Shown here: positions 12,801 through 24,336 of the stretch, in pieces
How the letters are laid out: every line of letters starts with the position of its first letter
How positions within the stretch are numbered: the first letter of the stretch is position 1
Source of the DNA: Echinococcus granulosus
Lineage: Eukaryota > Platyhelminthes > Cestoda > Cyclophyllidea > Taeniidae
DNA length: 64,000 nucleotides
Direction: 5' to 3'
Assembly: GCF_000524195.1 (NCBI RefSeq)
Contig: NW_020170384.1
Span: 97,586-161,585 of the forward strand
Translations under genes and position numbers: made by a program
Notes under the pieces: generated by a model
The model's database searches: none
The model's input: the letters and a program-made list of their open reading frames with translations, nothing else
What the model was told of the DNA's origin: nothing

Positions 12801-15800
12801 ACAAATAATAGTGAAAGGTGCGCTGTGGTGCTGTCGTATGACAGAAACTCCTAGTAAACACATGCTAGATTTCTACGACTAGTGACGCAAATGGTCATGA
12901 TTTCATGGAGTGAGTAACAGGTATGCAATTTGGGAAAAATACAGTCAAAAATAGTTCATATGAAGGATATATTAATAGTCTGGCGGATTTAAGCAACAGA
13001 TAAGCCAACATGTACAGAACTAGTAGCCAATCTGCATTCCAATAAATGCCAAGATCAATGACACGGAGAATCAGCCGTTAACTTATCTCAAGAAATTCAA
13101 AATTTTCAAGTGGATGAATGTAAAATAAAAAGGAAGTGCACTTTGCATTGATCAGAGGAGCCAGTTGTTCAAGAGATGCCAGGGCAAGTAGTCCGCCAAC
13201 ATAATGATACGGACTATTAGACTATGAATCAAATGGGGAAAAAACGAGGCAACATCATTTATTGCTCGCGCCTGCGAACAGTGCTGCATTTCGAAGAGGG
13301 AAGTAGTTACGTGGTTGCGCATGCACATGTGGTGAGAACAGCCCCAGAATCTACCAATAGAAGGCCGGATGACATGCATGTTTATGCCATCAATGTTAGC
13401 CTCGCACCTCATTCAAGCAAGACAAGACCATATAAGAAACGTAGCCCTATCTCCTCAGGATGGAATCATATGCCATGTTTTGTTGTGAACACAAGACAGC
13501 GCAAGCTAGTATCAAGGTTGCCGAGTTTGCGCTTTATGCGAAACGTCGAGAAATAAGCCAGCTTTAGGAAGTCTGGGAACTGTGATAACTTCTGGACAGT
13601 CATATTACGGGCGGAGGCGATCCAATCTTCTAACTGACGGAAGTTTTCAAGATAACAACATTGGCGACATTAGAATGTGCGAAAAGCATACACACGCAAA
13701 CGTGAAACCGCTGTGATAAAAAGTGAAGGGACGAGTAGAGGGGAGGGGCCATTCCCAAATGCTATTCAACCTGACTTCTAGTGAAAATGCGACATTTTGG
13801 TCGTCTATAGAACTTGTGATCTACGCAAAGGTGGGACCACATTGATAAGGCGAACTCGTATAACGTCATATGAAAGCAAAATACAGTTAGACGTAAAAAG
13901 GCGCTCTTAAAAGTAGACACTCACCTGACGGACTTCACGAGGGTTCTCTGCCTGGGAAGCGAGTTCCTCGACTGCAGAGATCAACTTATCTGCATTAGTA
14001 AGGGTGTTGGCAGCAACCTATAAGCAGGAAACATAATGGCATGGTTAGTCTGGTAAAGTACCTACTTCGAAAAGGGTTTATTTGTTTCCTAAAGCTTTAA
14101 CCACCCACCGATTCTACAACTAAGCATAATGCATAAATCAACTAGTTGTTTTGAAACAATATTGAGTAAAAGTGATCAATTAAAGTCATTAATCAACTTC
14201 GCCATACAAAACATGAACTTATATCACAATCAGTACAATTAAAATATCGTCTTCAAGAATGAAAACACAATTTTTGGTTAAAAAAAGGGTGCACTTAAAG
14301 TGAAATTAAAAATACACCAAAATAAGCAAAACGAGTACCATAGCTCCAAAACATAGGGTAAATATTTGTTTTGGAGTCGCTCACGAATGCAGCCAAACGA
14401 TGTGGAGCTTCCAACGGCTGCAATAGCCAAATAAGGACACTGCCTCTCGATTTCACCTTCTCAAATCAGGGGATTACGAGACTGACAACCAAGAAGCAAG
14501 ATTAAAGGAACGGTAGCGGCAAAGGAATTCACGAACACAAACCTGTTCAAACTGCATGTGTGCATTATAGAGCTGCTCGGCCCGCTGGCTTGACTTGCCA
14601 ATGGCAGTTTGCCGGGCAAGGAAGGGCTCGCCGTGGTCTGAGAGCCACGTAAGAACCTGCCCCACATCCTCCTTGAACATGAGCAGTGCTAGACGAGAGG
14701 TGAGCCTGGATTTTCGGTCGGTAAAAGTTCGCTCCAACCGCTTATACCACGCCCATAACTGGAAGCAGAGACAAGGTTTTTGAGAGGAGCAGAAAAGAGT
14801 TTGAGCTCAATGTTGTTCACCACATACTTCGTGCACCAAGTCGGCACAATGCTTGCGACCCTGAGAATAGTCGATCGCAGCTGTGAGTGAAGTGTGCGAC
14901 CCACCGGTGACTGGGGCACTCAGAAGATCTACCATGGCTCTGCCGTCTCTACAGGCTTCTTCGTAAGATTGCTGAATATCTTGCCAACGCTCCTAATGGG
15001 AGGATGAAATTCACGTAAAAAAAGCTAGTTTCAAGATAGAGAGAAGTTTATGCGTACTTGGATAAGCCTCAGGGCCTGATTCAAATCGTTGACGTTGGTG
15101 CCAGAAACGTGACGCACGCTGGTCTCCCAAGTGGTGCAGTTATTCAGGAAGGCCTCAGCGCGAGTGTGGAAACTGGTAGAAAGCTGAAGCACTCGAGAGC
15201 GCTCTTCGAGAGCCGTAGTGAAAGACTTTCGCTCATGTTCCAACTCATTCGCCTGTGAGTTGAGTAAATGAAATTAGATTAATAAGTAAGCGAGAGGAAA
15301 ATTCGACGTTAAATTGCATGAGAGCAGGAAAAGGACACTTGTACGCAAACTAAGCTAGAGGTGATTCATAGAGATTGACAGTGAAGGTGACGCCTATAGC
15401 AGTAAGCGATCGAAGCCATCAACTTCTGTTTTGAAAATTATGTGAGCGTCCTGCGCATAAATACTCGCATCACAGATAGGACAGCAACAAACTCTCTTCC
15501 AGAGACGCTCACCTTCAGCTAAACATTCCAATTTGCGACGAGATATGTTAGAAAAGGAAGAAATTGTCATTCAGGAAATGGAAATTCTTGTGGTAATACA
15601 GACTTAAACCACATATTTAAAAAACCCCACAGAATTATCAACATTTCAGAGACCTGAAAATGTGTCGGTTAAGCTACTGAACCAATCTTATCCGTTCAGC
15701 TGCTCGGAAAGAACACACATAACAAAAATACACATATTCAGTCTTGAGAAAAAAAATCCTTCTGAAATCATTCAAACTCAGGTTTAACTTGAAGAATTAA

Positions 15801-18800
15801 AGGGCGGAGGACTATTATTAGAAGTCATCAACGATAAAACTATTATCACATGTGAAGGTGCATCACATACGAATTAAAACTGTACGAAGAGCCAATAAAG
15901 CGTTATTGATTCAAGTGGATATTTCCTGTGCCTCGTATCTTCGGCGAAAATATTTGTCACCATAGAACAGAGAAATCAGGCACTACACGTACACAAACAG
16001 AAGAAGAGCATGACCTCGTCCCTCCTTGGAAGGTTAAAATTGCTGAGAAAGGAGGCCATGAAAAAACTAGTCTCTCGCATCACTGCACCGAATACAGTAT
16101 TGTTCTCCAATTGCAACTGATGTTATTGATAACTGCCCACCAATTTTAAAGAAAATTGTTCGCATGAGAAAAATGGTATGCAAGTGAGATAATGATGACC
16201 GAACATGCAGTGCTGGAATGGTCAAAAAATGTACATTTCGTTGTAGCGAAGCACCACAATAGAGATAGCAACCGAAAGTAGTCTCACTTGCTTAAGCATC
16301 TGCTGACCGGCAAAGTGTCCGGTGTCGGCCAGCATACGAGCGATTCCCGTAAGGCGTGACACCTGCTCTCGCACTCCACTACACTTCTGCAGGAATTGTC
16401 GGTGCTGATTGTGCAACTCGACAGCCTGGAAGGTTTACAAAAGGTCAATGTTTGACACGCCCAACATGGGCATAAAAAAAGAAAAGCATCTTTATGATAA
16501 TGAATGCAAGTGTTAGGATCGAATGTAGAAGCCAGTGTTACGACCTTATAGCGACGAAGACACAAAACAAACCTACTTCGCAATTTACAGAGCTGAAAAA
16601 AGACGTAAAATAATTTTTAAGGCTGGATATAAACACACTATGAACTAGGCTATATGATAGAACATTCGGACGAATTAAAGGTTTTTATGAAGTCTTTTAT
16701 TAAAGAAAAACAGAAAGCGGGAGACCTGAGAAGCAGTTTCGCCTATATCGGCGTGTTCAGTGAGAAGAAGCACACTTTGCTGCTCCAGCCATGCGGTCAT
16801 GCGACTGGCGTCGTCCTCGAACAGACGAAATTGGTAGATTTGCTCCAAGCGCGTCCTCCCCGTCTCCCACTTCTGCTGAAGGTGCGCTCGAAACTCGTAC
16901 AACTGAGTCACAGTCTGACGCACTTGTGGGATTAACTGAAGTGGATAAGGGAAATCAGCAAAAGGCAACAGGCATACTTTCAACACAAAGGAGGAAATAC
17001 ATCACCAGATGTGTTCGCCAAAGGCACTAGTAAATCCACGAAAAATCATAATAAAGCCTAATGTACTTCACAAAGCTTGTGACATTTTGCGATGTACCTG
17101 ATAATAACTTTCCAAAACGTAATTTGAGCAAAATTTCAATCCAAGTGTAATTTAGAGGGGATAAGTACCAGTTGTAGGAGATTTCATACGGAACCTAAGT
17201 ACTCTACTTTAAAACAAAACGGAGGCTCTGATCCTTCAAACAATTAAAGGGGTATTAGCTGAAAAACAGTTGGTTATATTTAATGGATTGGAACCTAACC
17301 GACCCGTGCCTTAAGTACACGGAAATCTGCTGAAAACATCACCTCCGAACCATTAGCAGGCTTAGCTAATTGGCTTAGAAACAATTATGTATGCAGAAAG
17401 TGAATGTGCTGACGGCGAATGTGATGCGTCGAGACATTGATTGAGAATTAGCAGTTAACGAATTTTATTCAAAAAACGGATACAATGCATAATGAGGAAG
17501 TAAGACAGACTGCCATCACGGTCATCCCAGGAAAAAAATAAGCCAAGATCCGAAATCAAAAATTGGAAGTGAACTTCATGTGCGTAATTTAATCGAAAAA
17601 AGCAAACCAACTTACCTGCTGGAAGTCTGGGTTCATGGAGACCCATGAGGAGGGTACGTAGGAAGCCCCGGAGCTGCTTGCTGCATTACCGACGCTACTA
17701 GGAAGACCGGCTGCCGCGGTAGAAACAGCCGTAGCAGCACCGCCCGATGCGGAGGCGGAGGCAGCTGCAGAGATGCCGTAACGGAGCCAAGCTGTAAGGC
17801 GATCCGACTCCGCCTCCAGTGCGGGTACGGGAGCTTGCATTACCTATGAGGCAAGATCACACGGTATTCAACCTAACCAGTCTCCCCCGCAGAATTTAAA
17901 TAAAATATGTTAGATAATTCGTAAGTAGACCCAGTTGCTTCGATATTCTTAAAGCAACAAACTAAAACGATTACAATTACTTGTACTACAAAACCATGGG
18001 TACTTTTATGCCGCTGGACTGCTTACGTATGAACAACGGTTCAATCTAAATTGAAAGTAACGAAGCTGAAACACACCTTCAAACGAACTGACCGGTGGTC
18101 CTCTAATGCGCGTTTCGACTCCTCGACAGATTCAGGGTTCTGTTTTTGGTCAAGAAAGCAGTACAGTTGACTGAACTTATCAGACATGTCATGAGCGAAC
18201 ATGAAGAACTCCTCCAAACAGCACCGGATTTGAATCCACTCTTCATGGTTGTAGGGAAGGGTACCCTGAAAAATTTAGAGCTACATCAGAACTGGCATAA
18301 ATCCAGCGGACAAGGAAACTCATGTAGCATCAAACAAAAGTCAGCAAACTAAAAAGAACCAAATATAAAATGGCTATGAAGGTGCTCATTCAAAGCCAAA
18401 ATGAAATTGGCAGTGTAGTGTTGAACAATGATCAGTGAAAATATGGCTAGATTTCGCAGGGAGGATCACAATTCCACAGCAATTGATTAGAACTGAGGGA
18501 CGGATAAACGAAGAAGATTAAGTGAAGAAATTGTCTGAGTACAAACCAACAAGAGGAGCTTAGACTAACCTCTAAATCAGCGGTCAGCTGACTGGCATCA
18601 ACTTCAAGGAAAAGCTGTTCAACGGACACCAACTGAATGTTGAAGCTGAATTTCCCAATAGACATTTGAACCTTTTGCTTTTCCAAATATTTGTCTGGTT
18701 TAATAATATACGCCATTGCAACGTTTCCGCCTATACACTCTTCGATAACCTAATGAAGAGCAAATAATAAACTTAAGTCGATAAAGACAACTAGATGTGA

Positions 18801-19656
18801 CAAATCCATTAAGGAAGCTACAATTTTTAGATATTTAAAATTACCTACAAGCTATGACAAACTGGCTCAAATACATTCCTTACCATAGAAAGATAAAACA
18901 GACTAGACAGGGAATAGTAAACAACAAAGACAAAAATTTCATAAAAAAAAACACCTTTAATACAGGCTTCACGCTATGCCAAGTAGTCCCACTGCGCATG
19001 TCAATGATAACGGCAAATCCCAGTTTCTTTACATTCTCCTCAGGGAGATAGGTAAGGTATAGAACCAGAAAATAGAGTTCCTCGAGAGGTAGAAAATCGG
19101 CATGAGAATTGGCAGGGAAGCAAAGAATCGGTCCACCATTTCGAGTGCGACCTCCAGGCAACATTGCATATTTTCCGCGAAGAAGAGGTATCAATTCAGC
19201 AGCACGAAGTCTGGCGCCAGAGGGTTTATGCCCGCCTTTACAATTACTATTGAGAGAAGCATAACCAGAAGTTCCGCTGCTAATGCTAGCTGTGCAACCA
19301 CTTTGATTAGATTGGCAAGACTGCGGGCTATGTCTAAATATCTCTGGGTGAACTTGCCGCCCAAGGTGGTGCTGCGAAGCACTTTGAGGGCGACCTTGCT
19401 GATAAACACGGGGTAGTTGAGGATGAACGCCATATGCAGTATGAACAGCAGCCGTAAGAGGCACTCGCAAACCACTGCTTACTTTCACATGGAGTGGAAG
19501 CTGTGGCACTCCCTGCGACCGATGCTGATTGCCAGAAGAATGCTGGTCGTGGAGATGGCAATTGTGGCCGGAACTAGACAACCGATTCTCGCCGATATGA
19601 GATGGTCGATAAAAGTCTAAAACATCAGAATCTATGTGTTTGCTAGAATGATCCAT
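1..19656 (-). CDS. TRIO: TRIO/Kalirin-family Rho guanine nucleotide exchange factor (5' part, 24 exons, continues past the left edge)
   Basis: Multidomain exchange factor that activates Rac/Rho-type GTPases at membranes and in axons. Exons in transcript order: 18955-19656, 18570-18749, 18077-18265, 17616-17843, 16726-16935, 16288-16425, 15058-15252, 14828-14992, 14543-14758, 13925-14017, 12034-12354, 11056-11488, 10789-10958, 9989-10290, 8893-9078, 7990-8176, 6393-6706, 6032-6254, 3139-3594, 2350-2528, 1324-1477, 1093-1239, 356-850, 1-279. All have GT/AG ends and the phases join without a break, giving 2,054 codons. Domain order is CRAL-TRIO, spectrin repeats, DH, PH, SH3, Ser/Pro linker, as in animal TRIO and Kalirin. 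The ATG at 19656 has an in-frame stop at 19669-19671. The second GEF module and any kinase would lie left of the window. TRIO and Kalirin cannot be told apart here; invertebrates usually have one gene for both. Confidence 0.95.
1093..6254 (-). other. TRIO: TRIO exons 18-22: first DH-PH catalytic GEF module
   Basis: Exon 18 (6032-6254) starts the DH domain with RQNILRELVTTERAYVLALR. Exon 19 (3139-3594) carries LPEDVGHCFVSFGD and the family hallmark LIKPVQRITKYQLLLRE, followed by VPKKANEAIHLRML. Exons 20-22 form the PH domain: VVLQDQFTVWEPK, then TEHIEGDQCKFALWAGR, then TWVRAIREAMRERM as the C-terminal helix. The residues that contact the GTPase in this family look intact, so the module is probably active. 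The intron between exons 18 and 19 (3595-6031) is the longest in the gene at 2.4 kb, and I see no gene inside it. Confidence 0.95.
6393..17843 (-). other. TRIO: TRIO exons 4-17: spectrin-repeat region
   Basis: Fourteen exons encode about 1,050 residues of Trp- and Leu-punctuated helical repeats. The best conserved part is exons 14-16: YKTSEQ spans the exon 14/15 junction, and DYRREEDWC, EQKEAFLKAC and KYLHRQ follow, nearly as in vertebrate TRIO. Exon 12 (11056-11488) holds an Ala/Thr/Ser/Pro-rich insertion of about 45 residues. Exon 4 (17616-17843) holds an Ala/Ser-rich one. Exon 17 is the most diverged repeat. These repeats normally act as a rod and as a docking surface for membrane and cytoskeletal partners. 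Confidence 0.92.
18077..19656 (-). other. TRIO: TRIO exons 1-3: His/Ser/Gln-rich N-terminus and CRAL-TRIO (Sec14-like) domain
   Basis: Residues 1 to about 150 are low-complexity and rich in His, Ser and Gln. The CRAL-TRIO domain starts near residue 154. Recognisable blocks are LPGGRTRNGGPILCFPA, YLPEENVKKLGFAVIIDMR and AYIIKPDKYLEKQ, which line up with the TRIO/Kalirin N-terminal lipid-binding-type domain. Exon 3 carries YNHEEWIQIR, matching the conserved YNHEEWIEIR at the exit of the domain. Its ligand is not predictable from sequence. Confidence 0.93.
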
Positions 19657-20993
19657 AATGCAAGCGCGTCACAACAACGAAGCGAGGCAAGTACAACCCG
19701 CCAAGAATCAAGAGTTCACAGACTGCACGTGATCAAAATGCGCGGAAGAAAAGACAAATGAGGCTTTCAACATTCATTCTATAAAACAAAAAGAAACAAT
19801 TTGCGAAATTAATACCTTTACTACAAGCTTAACAAGCATTCCTAAAAAACCCTTGATTGAAGATGCTTTTGACCTGCATTAGCAAATATATAGAGAGGCA
19901 AATGAGCATCATTCACAACACACTCTGTTAAGTAAACCGTATATTTTTTCCACTATCGGCAGCTATGGTGATGAACCCTCTTTTTCCACTTTTTTGTAGT
20001 ATGGCTCATGTTTTGCTTTTTACACTCTTGAGATAATGCTGCTGCTTCCCGGGTGCAAATTGTGAAGGACGCTAACCCTGTGTCCTTCTAAGCCCACAGG
20101 GTGATCACTCACGTCAAGATTTCTTTAAGTTAGAGAAAAGGTCTATCCTTGCAGTACATGCGTACTATCGGTGCCAGACTATTTCTCTAGCTAATGTGGC
20201 CCCATTGGGCTGCAATCTGAATAATAGGCTTGTCCATCAATTGGGATTTCTCAACTTACTTAGTGAAGAAGTTTGTGGGATTCTTTCAAAAGATGTCATT
20301 CATCGTCACAGGTGCTACTCTATAGGTAGGGGGCGCGGTAACTCATGGGACTTTGCGCAAAAAGTTCGAAAGTTTATGTTTTTATTAATGCAGGAATGTG
20401 CTACTTTTAACCCTCAGTTCTTAAATATAATTTTTTTGAATCCTATTAGTACGTTATAAATTGAGACCTCTTCAAGGATAAAGTGAAGTTGTTTAAACTT
20501 CCTGTTTTTTGCAATTTAAAATTTTTGGTGGTTTAAAGAGCAAAACTACGTAGCAATATCAAAATAATTTAGTGTAAGGTGCTTGATTTTATAGGTTTGC
20601 TTAAGCAATCATGTCAGGGGCTCCAGATTACACCTATAAATATTTCATGCGTTTTACCTTACCAATGACCTTGTAGTGCTCTCTGTGCAGGGCTTATCAG
20701 TCTATGTTTATCCCAAGGAGTGGTGTCGGTTTTCTTCTATTCTGCTTTTCCAAAGCTTAGGCTTTTTATATTCGAGCTTTTTGTATCCGTATTTGTAGCC
20801 ACATACATAATCGAGAACCTGCTGGGATTTATTAGTTTGAACGTTGGAAGTAACTTTATTGTTCGCTTGATGTCTTTAGGTTGATTATCTTAGTTCATTT
20901 GTCTGGTTGAGAAAAGAGTATAAAATCCAAATACAGGCTTTTGACTATTTGCAAGATGCAGTGTGTGTTTTGTTTTAGACCCGAATTTACAAG
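19657..20993. other. Divergent intergenic region between TRIO and PPT1
   Basis: 1.3 kb between the two start codons. It should hold both 5' UTRs and promoters. It is AT-rich with several short open frames that match nothing I know. I could not place a TATA box or spliced leader acceptor with confidence. Confidence 0.5.
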
Positions 20994-23900
20994 ATGAATA
21001 TCTATTTGTCCGTGCTTCTCATTGCTCTATCCTCAGTTTACACAGATGTAAATGGGGAACCTTTGGGTGTTGTCGTTTGGCATGGTATGGGTAAGTAGAA
21101 CTAACTTACAAATATGAGATATTGTGTAGCAGCATGTTGTGACATACACACGAAAGCATAAGAGAAATAAAGTAGATTTTACTCACTGAGCCCATACGTT
21201 CTTTTATCCCAGCCATTTATAAACGACAGACGTTCAACTCACTTAGTCAAAAATTGTTTTAAATCTGTCTGTATTTAAGCCTTAGCAAAACCCAATGACA
21301 CTAGTTTTTTTCGTTTAAAGATTTCTTGTTGACATAAGAAGGAACGCTACATGATTGTCTTCTTGCGTTTACTCAAAATACGGTTTTATAACGCAACATA
21401 CTAGACTAGTAAGTAATACGTTTCTCTGTTTCACACGAAGTTGTTTAGTTCTACACATATTTTAGGGGACTCTGGTTTTGGTGGTGGCGTCAAGCATCTA
21501 CGCCAGATGATAATGGATGAAATACCGGGGACCTACGTTCTTGATGTGGAAATCGGTTCTTCGAGTTTCTTTGTGAGTGATGGCATTGTAATTTGACTAG
21601 TACTGAATCTAGTGGGCGTGAACTTACGCCTATTTCTGGAAATTTATCGGGCATGAATGGTGCCATTCCTGGGTGTGTAAATGATCCTCTGAACGGTTTA
21701 ACCTATTGAGGGCAGTGATTTTATTTGAGTTTGTTTGAATTATATTTCATCTCTAAATAGTCCATTCATTACATTAGTGTTTGCCACAACATTTGCTTCT
21801 TTTTGTCGATGTTGAAACACGTAAGGCAGAGAATGAATTGCTTTTAATGGAATGTAATTTTTCTCAGTCGCTAGAAGCTTTCGAGACTAGAATGCCGTAT
21901 TGATGCACTGCTATCTACTTATTTAGGACCGCCTGAACTCTTTCTTCATGCCCGTGAACAAGCAGCTGAATATCGTTTGTGATAATATCCACTCGAACCC
22001 ACACCTCTCTAGGGGCTTCCACCTGATTGGTTTCTCACAGGGTGGTCTCTTTGTACGTGCTCTAGCGCAGCGCTGCCCTCCTGCGGTGCTCGGTTCGGTT
22101 ATTTCAATCGGCGGACCACAGCAAGGTGTCTTCGGCATGCCCTTCTGCCCCAATGCCACCAGCCCACCACTCTGTAGTTTTCTTCGCAATATGCTCTCCA
22201 AGGCGGCTTACACCGACTTCGTTCAGTCGCAGTATGTAAACTTGCAACTTCTTTCTCCCCTTAAGCTTAGCTCTAATTTTGGATCGCAGATTTCGACTCT
22301 TTAATTTTATGATTTTTTCTTGCAAATCAACTTGTATTCTTCCATCTGGTTTGCTTACCTTTTTAAGAAAGTGATGATACAATCCATATTTGCTCCTTAA
22401 AGGTTGCTTTTAAATTATTTTTCCGTCAGTTGACCATATGGGGTCGTGCTCTCAGTAGTCAACCCATCGTTTATGTATTGAGTATATTTGTTTTTTTTTT
22501 GTATGGAGTAATACTTTAATATTTCAAAAGTGGATAATGATGGCTTCTGTGTTTTTACCTGAGTCTTTGTCTCGATATATGCTTGACTTGACTTAGGAAA
22601 TCGAGTTTACGGTGCGAAGGCACATATGGCAACTTATATGTCATCATTGCTCACCCAAATATAGCGGTATGTGCTTGGGAACTGACTGCATTTACACTGA
22701 CTTCATTAACCCCCAAATTACTGTCAACAGTTTTGATTATTTCTACGAATTTCGAATTGCGTGACTAATGCATGGTGGTGAATCTTCACCCTTCTGCTTT
22801 CAAACACGTTTAACTCAGCAACAAATTTATAATCTTGATTTATGCGCTTTAGCACAAGTCTATTCCTGTTCAACAAAGCCGGTATAGTCTAGACTCACTA
22901 ATTTATTGTCTAAGAAACCACTGGCTAATTTTCGAGAAAATAGTGATTTGGATAGAATCAATGCCTTGGTTGTAACTGTATCATTGGCAAAAAATCACTT
23001 GATATTCATGCTAACAGTTGGTAATTTTTTAGTATCTTGAGTAGTCTGTTTTAAGCTAGATGTAAGTTTCCCCCGTGGGATTTCACGTTGACCGATGTGA
23101 CAGACTGTATCCAAGTACGGTGCCTTGCTAACATGCTTTCACACGGCTTAATACTTAATCTGTAAACACTTATGTTTTCAGCTTCGTTCAAGCTCAGTAT
23201 TGGCATGACCCATTCAACGAGGCCCTTTACAGTGAGAGAAGCCAATTTCTGGCCGAAATAAATCAGGAAAAGGTTGATTTTCTGCTTTAAAGGTTTTCCG
23301 ACTTATCACTACTGTGTACTTTTAATTATATCAGTTTCTATGAGTTTCATTTAGTTTACTTCATGTGGTGGTTTGAAAGCAGGTGAAATTCACTTTTAAT
23401 CCGTATGGCTTGCGGCTCGATTGTAATGTCGGGCAATGTGTCTATATTTTGCTAATTTTAGGTACAAAATCGGACGTACAAGGACAATCTGCTAAAGGCA
23501 GCTAATTTGGTTTTGGTTCGCTTCATGCACGACACAACTGTCATTCCTGGCGCTTCCGAGGTGCTGTATGCGCACTAGTAACCAAATTACTTATTATGAT
23601 GTAAGGCCAGTAGTTACTCCGTTTGCTTGGATTCTGTAGTGGTTTGGATTCTACCGTTCGGACAAAGCCGGGGATGTATACGACATCAAAGAAAGCAAGC
23701 AATACAAAACGGTAAATCTCGTAATGCTCGTATCCACCTGATGGTACGATGTCGGTACTCCCTCAATCACATTGGAATTTCAATTACATCAGATCATGCC
23801 TCCACTAAACGCCACTAATAGACGAACAACCCTGCAGTTTTACGACTCGTCTCGTGTCTTTCCCCTTAGGACAGCCTCGGTTTAAAGACACTGGATGAAC

Positions 23901-24004
23901 AGGGACGACTTCATCTGATTCCACTTCCGGGATATCACCTTCAATTCTCCGATGAGTGGTTCCGCAGGGTCATCATTGGGCAGTTCCTTAGGAACCGAAT
24001 CTAG
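20994..24004 (+). CDS. PPT1: Palmitoyl-protein thioesterase 1 (complete, 7 exons, 301 aa)
   Basis: Lysosomal alpha/beta-hydrolase that removes fatty acyl groups from cysteines of S-acylated proteins. Exons: 20994-21090, 21466-21572, 21927-22231, 23182-23272, 23462-23560, 23640-23711, 23870-24004; all GT/AG and in phase. An N-terminal signal peptide (MNIYLSVLLIALSSVY) is followed by VVWHGMGDSG. The catalytic triad is visible: Ser105 in GFSQGG, Asp224 in RFMHDTT, and His280 in PGYHLQFSDEWF, corresponding to human S115, D233 and H289. Other family blocks are GGPQQGVFGMP, QYWHDPFNE and SEWFGFYRSD. Length is close to the 306 residues of the human enzyme. PPT2 is less likely because the His and Trp-Phe-Gly-Phe contexts are PPT1-like. 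Confidence 0.96.
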
Positions 24005-24075
24005 CGCCATGGGGCAGCTCTGTCTAAGTTGTTTTATATTTCACATTTTATAAATTTAACTACCACTTTCTAGTA

Positions 24076-24081
24076 AATAAA
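24076..24081 (+). promoter_or_regulatory. PPT1: Candidate poly(A) signal of PPT1
   Basis: AATAAA, 71 nt past the PPT1 stop codon. It is the first canonical hexamer after the stop and is a plausible cleavage signal. Confidence 0.5.
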
Positions 24082-24202
24082 TCCACACTTAAAATCTTAC
24101 TTCTTCCTATCACAAGGATGTTTATTTGCGGTTAAGGCCTCTTTTTCATTGATTGATAAAATAGAATTGTGAGGTCTTCCCTCTTAGGGCGTCTCATTAT
24201 CT

Positions 24203-24208
24203 TTTATT
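24203..24208 (-). promoter_or_regulatory. Candidate poly(A) signal of the EF-hand gene
   Basis: AATAAA on the minus strand about 130 nt past the EF-hand stop codon. A second copy lies at 24121-24126. The two convergent genes are separated by only 332 bp between stop codons, so their 3' UTRs are short or overlap. Confidence 0.4.
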
Positions 24209-24336
24209 ACCGAATGTAATGGGTGATTGAGAAGTGGTATGAGCGCCAGAAGGTATAGTGTAAGAATATTTTACTTTGTTTATATTGCTCAGCCTGATGT
24301 GGCTTTAATGGTCCATGGTGGACTAGTGCAGTTTCC